In this document: positions 1 to 7,809 of the stretch, in pieces
How positions within the stretch are numbered: position 1 is the stretch's first letter
How the letters are laid out: every line of letters begins with the position of its first letter
Source: an uncultured Eubacteriales bacterium
GTDB taxonomy: Bacteria; Bacillota; Clostridia; Lachnospirales; Lachnospiraceae
Direction: 5' to 3'
Assembly (NCBI GenBank): GCA_900314775.1
Contig: OMWM01000003.1
Coordinates: forward strand, 18,564-82,563
DNA: 64,000 bases
The notes under the pieces: model-generated
Databases searched by the model: none
What the model saw: the letters and a program-made list of their open reading frames with translations, nothing else
Told to the model about the DNA's origin: nothing
Made by a program: the position numbers and the translations under genes

Positions 1-973
1 AGCCGCCGAAAGACCCCATGACATAGGGCTGCAGCATGCGCTCCCCGCTGGCGTAGCGGCGGTTCAGCAGCGTACCGATGACAAAGAGCGCCAGACCGAC
101 ATACAGGAAGTTCACCATATAGCGGCCGTTCAGGGTGCCTTCATCCAGTACAGCCGGGATGCTGACAAGGGCCAGCGAGCCCGCGATCAGATAGTGCGAA
201 AACAGCAGCATGAAACTGCCGCTTTTCGGATGCCTGTCCTTGGCCAGATCTTCCATCTGAGTCAGATAGAAGATGAGCATGGCGGCCAGGCCGATAAAGG
301 CAAGAATGCTGTCTGCTGTCAGATATTCCGGCTGGAAAAACAGCGCATAATCGAGCAGCAGCGTGCCGGCCGTGAGGACCGTAAAGGAAACGGCGCTGCG
401 GCGCAGCTGCCGGAAATCCCTGTCTCTGGCCGGGTCCGTGCTGAAACCGCTTAATGCCGGCATGATCCAGCTGGCGGCGAGCGCGGCGGCCGCAATGGCG
501 CATCCGGCGGCGAGCGGCACGAAAGTGCTGATCAGGAAACCGCAGGCGCGTATGATCATGGCATACAGCATGCGGAGACTGTCCTTCTTCTTCTGCGCAT
601 CCTTTTCGCGGGCAGATGCGATGCCGTACTGAATAGCCATCAGAACCGCGTCGGCGCCGAAGCAGGCCATGAACAGGACAAAGGAGGACGACCAGCTGTT
701 GCGGATGGATTCCGCCGCGATCAGGATAAGCGGAAGCTGCGCCAGCGTGAAAATTCTGTCCAGGATCTGGCCGCTGCCGCAGCGGTCCGTGAAAAGTACC
801 TGTGCAGACCAGGCGCCCAGCACTGCAGCGGCCATCAGAATAAAAAGACCGATGGCTGCCGGGGCGATGATGCCGTCCGACGGCTCTGCCAGCAGCACCG
901 ACGCGCGCAGCAGCGTGAATGCGCAGGCAAGATCAAATATCAGTTCCAGAAGTCCGTTTTTCTTATCAAGCAT
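1..973 (-). CDS. LtrA-like multipass membrane protein, 3' end cut by window edge
   Basis: The frame is open from an ATG at 973 to the left edge, about 324 codons with no stop, so the C-terminus is missing. A GAGAGAAGG ribosome site lies just upstream. The N-terminus reads MLDKKNGLLELIFDLACAFT, matching the E-L-x-F-D-L opening of the low temperature requirement A (LtrA) family. It is followed by many alternating hydrophobic segments of about 20 residues with short polar loops, so the protein is clearly integral membrane. LtrA proteins have no established biochemical function. The family call rests on the N-terminal signature and topology; another polytopic family is possible. Confidence 0.55.
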   Translation of the reverse strand, partial: MLDKKNGLLELIFDLACAFTLLRASVLLAEPSDGIIAPAAIGLFILMAAAVLGAWSAQVLFTDRCGSGQILDRIFTLAQLPLILIAAESIRNSWSSSFVLFMACFGADAVLMAIQYGIASAREKDAQKKKDSLRMLYAMIIRACGFLISTFVPLAAGCAIAAAALAASWIMPALSGFSTDPARDRDFRQLRRSAVSFTVLTAGTLLLDYALFFQPEYLTADSILAFIGLAAMLIFYLTQMEDLAKDRHPKSGSFMLLFSHYLIAGSLALVSIPAVLDEGTLNGRYMVNFLYVGLALFVIGTLLNRRYASGERMLQPYVMGSFGG

Positions 974-1001
974 AAATGAACCTTCTCTCTTAATAATCTG
1001 T

Positions 1002-1053
1002 GTCCGCCAGGCGGACATAATGACAGTATAGGCATTATCGGACTTTTTTTCAA
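1002..1053 (-). promoter_or_regulatory. Promoter of the LtrA-like gene with a 7-1-7 palindrome
   Basis: On the minus strand TTGAAA (1048-1053) and TATACT (1025-1030) are 17 bases apart. Just downstream, about where transcription would start, lies the perfect inverted repeat GTCCGCC-A-GGCGGAC (1002-1016). It could be an operator or an RNA hairpin in the 5' leader. Confidence 0.5.
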
Positions 1054-1071
1054 TAACCGGGCATCCGCCTG

Positions 1072-1118
1072 CGAAAATAAAAGAGCGGCCGGCCGGTATA
1101 AACCGGTCTGCCGCTCAT
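1072..1118 (-). terminator. Intrinsic terminator of the DegV gene
   Basis: On the minus strand, GAGCGGCAGACCGGT pairs with ACCGGCCGGCCGCTC around a short AT loop and is followed by a TTTTATTTT tract. It sits 24 bases past the DegV stop codon. Confidence 0.75.
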
Positions 1119-1141
1119 ATGAAACCTGTTTTGCTGCTCTG

Positions 1142-1996
1142 TCAGAGCATGAAAATGCAGACGCCGATGAGTCCCGGGCCGGTATTGACGGCCAGAGACG
1201 GGTTGAGCTGCTCATTATGGACTACGAAACGCGCTTCCGGCAGTGCCTCACGCAGCTGGAGAGCAACCTTATGTCCTTCTTCCGCGGCGTCGCCGTGCAT
1301 GACGGCGATCCAGCAGCGCCGGCCCATCGAAAGAGAGATGATCCAGTCTGTCAGGAAGCGGATGGCTTTGCGCTGTCCGCGCTTCTTCGCCACCGTATAG
1401 TAAATACCGTCCGGATCGCACGAGATAATCGGCTTGATGCGCAGCACGTCGGCAATGACATAGGTGACGTTGCCGATGCGTCCGCCCTTGTACAGGTATT
1501 CCAGAGAGTCCATGCAGAAGCCGACACGGCAGTCGCCGCGCCTGCGCTCGAGCTCCTCTATGATATCGTCATAAGAGCGTCCCTTGCGGACCTGCATGGC
1601 AGCCCAGATGGCGAACGTACCGCTGCCGATGGAAATATTCTTCGTATTGAAAATGAAGGTCTTTAATTGAGGCACCTCGCTTGCGGCAACCTGCATGACA
1701 TTGACCGTGCTGCTCAGATGATCAGAGATGCAGGCGGCGATGACATGGGTAAAGCCTTCCGCAGCGAGCCCCTCGAAAAACTCCTGCGCCTCTGTCAGAG
1801 ACGGCATGGAAGTATTCGGAATCTCATCCGGGAAACGGCTGTATACCATATCTGCCTGTATCGTGACTCCGTCGAGGTAGTCCTGCTCCGGGTAAATAAT
1901 ATGCACCGGCAGTATTCTTATATCGTATTTTTCGGCAATGTTCAGCGGAACATCGCTGCATGAATCCGTGACAACGGCAATCTTCTCAGTACTCAT
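1142..1996 (-). CDS. DegV family fatty-acid-binding protein
   Basis: This 284-residue protein starts MSTEKIAVVTDSCSDVP, the DegV N-terminal signature, and carries the later conserved pieces TSMPSLTEAQEFFEGL and MDSLEYLYKGGRIG. DegV/FakB proteins bind a fatty acid and, where characterised, present it to FakA kinase for phospholipid synthesis. I chose the ATG at 1996 over the upstream in-frame ATG at 2038 because AGGAATGAGG lies 8 bases before it and DegV proteins normally begin directly with the KIAVVTDS strand. The gene is monocistronic, with its own promoter and terminator. No FakA homologue is in the window, so the partner kinase must be elsewhere if it exists. Confidence 0.9.
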   Translation of the reverse strand: MSTEKIAVVTDSCSDVPLNIAEKYDIRILPVHIIYPEQDYLDGVTIQADMVYSRFPDEIPNTSMPSLTEAQEFFEGLAAEGFTHVIAACISDHLSSTVNVMQVAASEVPQLKTFIFNTKNISIGSGTFAIWAAMQVRKGRSYDDIIEELERRRGDCRVGFCMDSLEYLYKGGRIGNVTYVIADVLRIKPIISCDPDGIYYTVAKKRGQRKAIRFLTDWIISLSMGRRCWIAVMHGDAAEEGHKVALQLREALPEARFVVHNEQLNPSLAVNTGPGLIGVCIFML

Positions 1997-2055
1997 TGAT
2001 GCAACCTCATTCCTGCGATATGAATCGCGGTCTATCATCTTGTTTCATTAACATC

Positions 2056-2084
2056 ATACTACAATATGCGTTACCATATGTCAA
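2056..2084 (-). promoter_or_regulatory. Promoter of the DegV gene
   Basis: On the minus strand TTGACA (2079-2084) and TAGTAT (2056-2061) are separated by 17 bases, close to the vegetative sigma-A consensus. Confidence 0.65.
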
Positions 2085-2111
2085 GTTTTTGAAAAACCTG
2101 TGAAACGGTGA

Positions 2112-2141
2112 TTGAAAACATGAAATGGTTTATGGTATTCT
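2112..2141 (+). promoter_or_regulatory. Promoter of the DUF1836 gene
   Basis: TTGAAA (2112-2117) and TATTCT (2136-2141) are 18 bases apart, upstream of the gene starting at 2182 and divergent from the DegV promoter. Confidence 0.5.
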
Positions 2142-2181
2142 ATATTTCAGAATAGGAAAAAACTCAAAGGAATGCTTTACA

Positions 2182-2736
2182 ATGGTGGTGGATACGATGG
2201 ATAATTCCTTATTCGATATGAAAGCGCTTGAACGCAGGACACTGGAGCAGTTCAGCAATTTTTCCTTTCCGGAGTATGAAGAGATCCCGGATGTCGGACT
2301 TTACCTGAAACAGGTTGTCCGCTACATTGCCGGTGTCCTGGAGCCGCTTGGCATCCAGCCGCTGACGGCCTCCATGATCAGCAATTATGTCAAGCAGGGG
2401 CTGATCGACTCTCCGGAGAAGAAGATGTATTTCCGGGAGCAGATTGCGCTGCTGATGTACATCGCGGTGACGAAGAACGTACTCAGCATGGAACAGATCA
2501 GCTATACCATTTCTCTGCGGGAACCGGGCGATGGCATGGCGCAGACATATAAGCGCATGCGCAGTGAGATGCTCGGTGCGGTCGCCAATCTGCCGGAGAT
2601 CGGGACGGCGCTGCACGACAGTGCGGAGCCGGAGGAGATGCTGCTGCACAATACGATTATTCTTATTATATACAAAATTTTTCTGGATAAACTTTACGTC
2701 AACGCCAAAGAGTTCTATAATCCTTTAGTGAAGTAA
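2182..2736 (+). CDS. DUF1836 domain protein, putative MerR-like regulator
   Basis: The 184-residue product has the DUF1836 pattern: FPEYEEIPDVGLYLKQVVRY, then LTASMISNYVKQGLI and KMYFREQIALLMYI. The LTASMISNYVKQGLI stretch resembles the recognition helix and wing of MerR-type winged helices, so DNA binding is likely but unproven. Several starts are possible; the ATG at 2182 has AAAGGA upstream, while the ATG at 2197 has GGTGG closer. The AEC transporter follows after 20 bases, so the two are probably co-transcribed. Confidence 0.7.
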   Translation: MVVDTMDNSLFDMKALERRTLEQFSNFSFPEYEEIPDVGLYLKQVVRYIAGVLEPLGIQPLTASMISNYVKQGLIDSPEKKMYFREQIALLMYIAVTKNVLSMEQISYTISLREPGDGMAQTYKRMRSEMLGAVANLPEIGTALHDSAEPEEMLLHNTIILIIYKIFLDKLYVNAKEFYNPLVK

Positions 2737-2756
2737 ATTACGGTGAGGTAATAGCG

Positions 2757-3668
2757 ATGGCGTTGATAGTGGGCAGACAGATTCTGATCATGGTGGTGAT
2801 CATTGCAGTCGGATTCATAGTCGGCAGGATTGGCCTGATGTCAGATAAAGGCGTCAATGAACTGTCCGGCGTTTTGCTGTACGTGATCAATCCGCTGCTG
2901 ATTCTGATGTCCTTTCAGCAGGATTATTCCGCCGAACTGATGCAGGGCTTTGTGACCATGCTGCTGTACGGCCTGCTGATCTACGTGATTTCGACGGCGC
3001 TTGCCATTCTTCTGACTTTCCGCAAAGGGAAGAACTGGGAGGTGGACCGCAGCGCCTATATCTACCGCAATGTCGGTTTCTTCGGCATTCCGGTCATCAA
3101 CAGCATTTACGGCGCGGAGGGCGTCTTCTATCTGTCCGCGTTTATCGCGGCCTTCAATATCTGGTGCTGGAGCTACGGCGTGACGATCATGAAGGACAGC
3201 AGCAGCAGCGGCTTCAGTATCCGTAGGATGCTGCGCAATATGATCAATCCGTCGATTATCATGGTCGGTGTCGGCATGGTTCTGTTCGTGCTGCAGATCC
3301 GCCTGCCTTCGGTGATCGGTGATGCTTTCAATGATATCGGCAGCATGAATACGGCGATTGCCATGATGATCACGGGCATTATCCTAGGACATAGCGACCT
3401 GCGAAGCCTGCTCGATCGGCACTATCTGTTTATGGATGTGATGGTGCAGCTGGTCATGCCGTTTATCGAGATACTGATCATCCGGCTGTTTCCGCTGGAT
3501 GATACGCTCAAGGTCATTCTCGGTATCTGCGCGGCCTGTCCGGTAGCCTCGACCGTGAACATGTTTGCGCTTCGGTTCGGCCGCGATTACGACTATGCTT
3601 CAAAACTCAATATCATTACGACCATTTCCGCCGCAGCGACGATTCCGCTGCTGATGCTGATGTTCTGA
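2757..3668 (+). CDS. AEC family (auxin efflux carrier-like) transporter
   Basis: This 303-residue integral membrane protein has about ten hydrophobic segments in the two-bundle arrangement of the AEC/bile-acid transporter superfamily. Conserved pieces include INPLLILMSFQQDY in the first half, YRNVGFFGIPVINSIYG and the late CPVASTVNMFALRFGRD. Bacterial AEC proteins export or exchange small organic anions such as malate or malonate; the substrate here cannot be read from sequence. GGTGAGG precedes the ATG. It is likely co-transcribed with the DUF1836 gene and ends at a strong terminator. Confidence 0.85.
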   Translation: MALIVGRQILIMVVIIAVGFIVGRIGLMSDKGVNELSGVLLYVINPLLILMSFQQDYSAELMQGFVTMLLYGLLIYVISTALAILLTFRKGKNWEVDRSAYIYRNVGFFGIPVINSIYGAEGVFYLSAFIAAFNIWCWSYGVTIMKDSSSSGFSIRRMLRNMINPSIIMVGVGMVLFVLQIRLPSVIGDAFNDIGSMNTAIAMMITGIILGHSDLRSLLDRHYLFMDVMVQLVMPFIEILIIRLFPLDDTLKVILGICAACPVASTVNMFALRFGRDYDYASKLNIITTISAAATIPLLMLMF

Positions 3669-3693
3669 GCCGTATTTTGCACACGCTGCCTAT

Positions 3694-3732
3694 CTGCCTT
3701 GGTGAAATTATTTTCATCAGGGCAGTTTTTTT
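3694..3732 (+). terminator. Intrinsic terminator after the AEC gene
   Basis: CTGCCTTGGTGAAA pairs with TTTCATCAGGGCAG and is followed by a run of T. Confidence 0.8.
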
Positions 3733-3742
3733 ATATATAGGA

Positions 3743-3809
3743 TTGACAGGCAGCGCGTATGGTGATATCATCAAAACATGAACATATGAATATGTATTCA
3801 TATGAATAC
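3743..3809 (+). promoter_or_regulatory. Promoter and ArsR-type operator of the metal-resistance operon
   Basis: TTGACA (3743-3748) and TATCAT (3766-3771) are 17 bases apart. Just downstream lie two overlapping perfect palindromes: ATATGAATA-TG-TATTCATAT (3784-3803) and GTATTCATATGAATAC (3794-3809). This is the AT-rich inverted-repeat form bound by ArsR/SmtB metal sensors, and its position over the transcription start suggests autorepression by the next gene. Confidence 0.7.
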
Positions 3810-3826
3810 ATGGAAAGGAGGCAGAG

Positions 3827-4180
3827 ATGCCGGATACAAATACGGACAGCAAATGCAAGGACACGGAAATCCGGGTTGTGCAGTGCAGGAAGGTGCCGGA
3901 TGAAGATGAACTTTATGATCTGGCCGAGCTTTTCAAGGTATTCGGGGATTCTACGAGAATCCGGATACTGTTCGCGCTTTTTGAAGGTGACAAGTGTGTA
4001 TATGATCTGGCGGATGAGCTCAGCATGACCCAGTCGGCCATATCGCATCAGCTCAGAATTCTGAAGAACGCCAAGCTGGTCAGCAGCCGGCGTGACGGCA
4101 GACAGATGATCTATTATCTGGCGGATGATCATGTGAGGACGATCATCGCCGTTGGTCTTGAACATATAGAGGAAGAATAA
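3827..4180 (+). CDS. ArsR/SmtB family metal-sensing repressor
   Basis: The 117-residue protein has a winged helix centred on LADELSMTQSAISHQLRILK, preceded by LFKVFGDSTRIRILFALFEG, the canonical ArsR fold. An extended N-terminus contains C11 and C23 and the alpha-3 region has DKCVYDL (compare ELCVCDL of CadC/ArsR), so thiolate metal ligands are available. The C-terminal helix contains D and H residues (ADDHVRTIIAVGLEHIEEE), similar to the alpha-5 site of Zn/Co sensors. It likely releases the operator in excess Zn, Cd or Pb and controls the HMA and P-ATPase genes that follow 17 bases later. The exact metal cannot be fixed from sequence. Confidence 0.9.
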   Translation: MPDTNTDSKCKDTEIRVVQCRKVPDEDELYDLAELFKVFGDSTRIRILFALFEGDKCVYDLADELSMTQSAISHQLRILKNAKLVSSRRDGRQMIYYLADDHVRTIIAVGLEHIEEE

Positions 4181-4197
4181 TCCAGGGAGGAATTGTC

Positions 4198-4416
4198 ATG
4201 AAGAAGAAATATAAATGTGAGATCGATTGTGCAGCCTGTGCGGATAAGGTAGAGCAGGCGATAAAGAAGGTGGACGGCGTAGAGGATGCGCAGGTGAATT
4301 TCCTGATGCAGAAGTTCACGCTGACAGCGGACAGCGAGCATTTTGATGAAATTCTCGAGAAGGCGATCAAGGCAGGCAAGCATGCCGAGGCGGATTTCGA
4401 GGTCTATGTAAAATGA
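4198..4416 (+). CDS. Heavy-metal-associated (HMA) domain protein
   Basis: This 72-residue free-standing ferredoxin-like HMA domain has its metal motif as IDCAACADKVEQAIKKV, i.e. D-C-A-A-C instead of the copper M-x-C-x-x-C. Paired cysteines with a nearby acidic residue are typical of Zn/Cd-type domains. It is fused to the N-terminus of many CadA/ZntA pumps; here it is a separate gene whose stop codon overlaps the ATPase start (ATGA). GGGAGG lies 9 bases upstream. It probably hands metal to the pump. Confidence 0.88.
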   Translation: MKKKYKCEIDCAACADKVEQAIKKVDGVEDAQVNFLMQKFTLTADSEHFDEILEKAIKAGKHAEADFEVYVK

Positions 4417-6296
4417 CGAAGAAGCAGAAGAAGAGGCTGCGCCGCATCATTATTGCGCTCGCCGCGTTTTTTGTACTGCTTGGCCTGAACCGGGGCGGGG
4501 TGTTTGACCGGCTCCCGGGGCTGGCTGTCTTTGTCCTTTATCTGATTCCGTATCTGATCGTCGGTTATGATGTCATCGTCAAGGCGGCGAAGAATATCGC
4601 ACACGGCCAGGTTTTTGATGAGAATTTTCTGATGATGCTGGCCACATTCGGTGCGTTCGGACTCGGCATTTTCGGGGACGCGCAGTACGATGAGGCGCTG
4701 GCCGTCATGCTGTTCTATCAGATCGGCGAGCTCTTTCAGGATTATGCCGTCGGCAAATCGCGTGATTCCATCACCGCGATGATGGATATCGCGCCGGAAT
4801 ACGCCAATCTCGAACGGGACGGGAAGATCGAAGAGGTGGACCCGGAGGAGGCGGCCGTCGGCGATATCATTGTCATCAAGCCGGGCGAGCGCGTTCCGCT
4901 GGATGGCGAGGTGATTGAGGGCGAGACGTTCCTCGATACAGCCGCACTGACCGGAGAATCGGTGCCGCGGCGCGTGGCCGTGGGCGACCGGGTTGTCTCC
5001 GGATGCATCAACGGCGACGGAACGCTCAGAGTCCGTGTCAGCAGTGTCTACGAGGATTCCACCGTTGCCCGGATTCTGGACATGGTGGAAAATGCCAGCT
5101 CGCGCAAGGCGAAGATGGAGAACTTCATCACCCGTTTCGCCCGCGTATACACCCCGATCGTCACGATCGGTGCCGTGGTGCTGGCGATTCTGATGCCGCT
5201 GCTGTTCGGCATGACATGGGCGGACGGCATTCAGAGAGCCTGCAACTTCCTGATTGTATCGTGTCCATGTGCACTGGTAATCTCCGTACCGCTTGGATTT
5301 TTCGGCGGCATCGGTGCGGCTTCCCGTATCGGTGTGCTTGTAAAAGGAAGCAATTTCCTCGAGGCGGCGGCCAGTGTGACGACCATCGTCATGGATAAAA
5401 CCGGCACGCTGACAAAGGGCGAATTCAAGGTGCAGAAGGTGCTGCCGGCAGAAGGCATGAGCCGCGAAGAGCTGCTGCGTCTGGCGGCACTTGGCGAGGG
5501 ATATTCGACTCATCCGATTGCACGGTCAATCCGGCAGGCGTATGGTCAGGAACCGGATCTTTCACAGGTTTCTGTAGCGCAGGAGACAGCAGGGCATGGC
5601 GTCAGTGTAAATGTGGAAGGACATAAGCTGCTGATCGGCAATGAGAAGCTGATGGAGCAGGAGAAGATTTCCTATCAGCGCAGCACGGAAGCGGGAACGC
5701 TGATCTATATTGCCTGCGACGGCCGTTTTGCGGGCTGTATCGTGATTTCCGATACGATCAAGGAAGGCGCTCCGCAGGCGATTGCCGATATGAAGAAAGC
5801 CGGCATCCGCAAGACCGTCATGCTGACCGGCGATCGCAGGGAAGCGGCAGAACATGCGGCGGGTCAGCTCGGCATCGATGAGGTGCGCAGCGAGCTGCTG
5901 CCGGGAGATAAGGTTTCCGCTGTAGAAGAGCTGATCAAGGAACAGACGGACGGCGGCAAGCTGGCATTTGTCGGCGACGGCATCAATGACGCGCCGGTTC
6001 TCATGCGCGCCGATGTCGGTATCGCCATGGGCAGATTCGGTTCGGACGCAGCCATTGAAGCGGCGGACATAGTTCTCATGGACGATGATATCCGCAAGAT
6101 ACCATCCGTGATCCGGATTGCGCGCAAGACGGAAGGCATCGTGCGCGGCAATGTAATCTTTGCAATTGCCGTCAAGGTCCTGATTCTCGTGCTTTCCGCT
6201 TTTGGCATGGCCTCGATGTGGGCAGCCGTGTTCGGAGACGTAGGCGTCTGCATTCTCTGCGTTCTCAATTCGATGCGGGCACTGCGGTTTAAATAA
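4413..6296 (+). CDS. P1B-type heavy-metal ATPase, Zn/Cd (CadA/ZntA) class
   Basis: The 627-residue pump exports soft divalent metal ions using ATP. Visible motifs in order: actuator loop LTGESVP; SCPCALVIS with the transport CPC at residues 284-286; phosphorylation loop DKTGTLTKGE with D328; STHPIARSI carrying the class-specific HP pair; and the hinge GDGINDAPVLMRADVGIAMG. CPC plus the downstream D near the last membrane helix (FGDVGVCILCVLNSMR) fits the Zn/Cd/Pb subclass. It has no N-terminal HMA domain; that function is the preceding overlapping gene. The operon is regulated by the ArsR protein upstream. Confidence 0.93.
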   Translation: MTKKQKKRLRRIIIALAAFFVLLGLNRGGVFDRLPGLAVFVLYLIPYLIVGYDVIVKAAKNIAHGQVFDENFLMMLATFGAFGLGIFGDAQYDEALAVMLFYQIGELFQDYAVGKSRDSITAMMDIAPEYANLERDGKIEEVDPEEAAVGDIIVIKPGERVPLDGEVIEGETFLDTAALTGESVPRRVAVGDRVVSGCINGDGTLRVRVSSVYEDSTVARILDMVENASSRKAKMENFITRFARVYTPIVTIGAVVLAILMPLLFGMTWADGIQRACNFLIVSCPCALVISVPLGFFGGIGAASRIGVLVKGSNFLEAAASVTTIVMDKTGTLTKGEFKVQKVLPAEGMSREELLRLAALGEGYSTHPIARSIRQAYGQEPDLSQVSVAQETAGHGVSVNVEGHKLLIGNEKLMEQEKISYQRSTEAGTLIYIACDGRFAGCIVISDTIKEGAPQAIADMKKAGIRKTVMLTGDRREAAEHAAGQLGIDEVRSELLPGDKVSAVEELIKEQTDGGKLAFVGDGINDAPVLMRADVGIAMGRFGSDAAIEAADIVLMDDDIRKIPSVIRIARKTEGIVRGNVIFAIAVKVLILVLSAFGMASMWAAVFGDVGVCILCVLNSMRALRFK

Positions 6297-6309
6297 ACAG
6301 GATATGATC

Positions 6310-6351
6310 AAAGAAGTCTTTTCTGCGAAGGCAGGAGAGACTTCTTTTTTT
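6310..6351 (+). terminator. Intrinsic terminator of the metal operon
   Basis: AGAAGTCTTTTCTGC pairs with GCAGGAGAGACTTCT around a GAAG loop and is followed by seven T. Confidence 0.85.
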
Positions 6352-6382
6352 ACCTCATTTTAACGGGTGTTTAACAGATGGT

Positions 6383-6412
6383 TTGTGTGCAATGGCGTTA
6401 TTACTGTATAAT
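6383..6412 (+). promoter_or_regulatory. Promoter of the DUF2207 gene
   Basis: TTGTGT (6383-6388) and a perfect TATAAT (6407-6412) lie 18 bases apart, 17 bases before the ATG at 6430. Confidence 0.55.
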
Positions 6413-6429
6413 AGTACAGGAGCTACAAT

Positions 6430-7809
6430 ATGGATTTTGTGGTAAAAGGTATTTTTGACAGTATGACGCTTTCCGATCTGATCGGGACCGCAAAAGGCAA
6501 TTCGGTGACGGTGTTTTTCACGATTCTGCCGCTTGCGGCCATCGCCGCGCTGATTGTTCTGCAGATACTTAACGGTTATGGAGGCAAGGCGGATAAAACG
6601 CCGCGCAGCCTGCCGCCGGGGGACATGTCGCCGGCGCAGGCCGGCTATATTCTGACCGGAATATGCGGAGAAACCGATATCACCGGGCTGCTGTTTACCC
6701 TGCTGGCACATGGCTGCCTGCGCGTAGACAGAACCGGGAAAAAACAGCTTCGCTTTACGGCCTGCCGGGAGCCCGGACCTGAGTTGGGCAGACATGCCGC
6801 TATGTATTATGAGGCCCTGTTCGGCCGCCGGCAGCCGGGCGAAACGGTAAGTCTTGCTGAGGCGCAGAAAGACATCGGTAAAGCATACGATAAAATATAT
6901 TTTGATCTGACCGGGGACTATAAAAATCAGCATAAACTTTATACGGACCGTTCTGCTGCTTTTTCAAAGATATCCTATCTGATCTGCTTCGGCACCTGCC
7001 TGGCTTTCATGCTGCGAAGGTTTCTTACCATGAGCAGCGAACCCGGTGTGAAGGATGTCGCCATGAGCATATTGATCAGCCTGTTATTTGCGGCAATTCC
7101 GATGTTTTTCCTGTGGATCGGTTCACAGGCCACCGCTCGTTTAAAAGCCAAATTGGATAATTCGCCGTCCGTATTTCTGATTATCATGCTTTTCTACGCC
7201 GGCAGTGCCATTGTCTATTTCTTTTTCGCCCTTATCGAAGATTCACTGCTGACGGGTATTGTCTGGCTGCTATTTTTCGCGGTGATTCCGGTTCTGCTGG
7301 GACTTGGCAGGCGGCATACCGCATATGGCACGAAGGTTTACGGTGAGGTATGCGGTCTCAAAGCCTTTATCAATTCGCCGGACAGGACGCAGCTTGAGAG
7401 GCTGCAGGAGGAGGATCAGCAGTATTTTTATAAAATGTTTGCCTACGCCTTTGTGTTCGGACTGGAGAATACCTGGTGCAGCCATTTCCGCGATAATGCC
7501 GTGCCGGCGCCGCACTTTTATACATCCTCTATAGAGGGAAAATATGACTTTGACTTTCGGCAAAGTGCACAGATATCCGAGGTGATCAATAAAGCGATTG
7601 ACCTCTGGAGACAGCGCAGACTGGATCCAGACAGGAAACAGAAACTGCACCAGCGCTTACAGAGACAGATAGTGAGGCGCAGAATACCATGGCAGCTGCG
7701 GTGCCTGAGGAAACAGAAGAAGAGGCAGAGAATTCCGCCAGGAAGATGTCTCTGCTCCGCGCGCCGGGCGACAGCAATGATATCTCAGATACCGCGGTGG
7801 ACAGTGTAA
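6430..7809 (+). CDS. DUF2207-type membrane protein with an aberrant C-terminus
   Basis: The 459-residue reading frame opens with one membrane segment (about residues 22-44), followed by MSPAQAGYILTGICGETDIT, the start of the cytoplasmic part of DUF2207 proteins, two more pairs of membrane helices, and YFYKMFAYAFVFGLENTW, which matches the family's late conserved block. The N-terminal extracellular DUF2207 domain is absent. After about residue 392 (near 7605) the sequence turns into a low-complexity R/Q/K string (DPDRKQKLHQRLQRQIVRRR) unlike any family member. In the next frame the same DNA codes a sensible acidic peptide belonging to the adhesin downstream. The native 3' end therefore seems lost at a junction. 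No function is known for the family. Confidence 0.65.
   Translation: MDFVVKGIFDSMTLSDLIGTAKGNSVTVFFTILPLAAIAALIVLQILNGYGGKADKTPRSLPPGDMSPAQAGYILTGICGETDITGLLFTLLAHGCLRVDRTGKKQLRFTACREPGPELGRHAAMYYEALFGRRQPGETVSLAEAQKDIGKAYDKIYFDLTGDYKNQHKLYTDRSAAFSKISYLICFGTCLAFMLRRFLTMSSEPGVKDVAMSILISLLFAAIPMFFLWIGSQATARLKAKLDNSPSVFLIIMLFYAGSAIVYFFFALIEDSLLTGIVWLLFFAVIPVLLGLGRRHTAYGTKVYGEVCGLKAFINSPDRTQLERLQEEDQQYFYKMFAYAFVFGLENTWCSHFRDNAVPAPHFYTSSIEGKYDFDFRQSAQISEVINKAIDLWRQRRLDPDRKQKLHQRLQRQIVRRRIPWQLRCLRKQKKRQRIPPGRCLCSARRATAMISQIPRWTV

Noticed and set aside
4404..5513. 369-codon open frame on the minus strand
   Set aside because: It is opposite the P-ATPase, whose motifs are complete; composition is that of a reverse-strand shadow.
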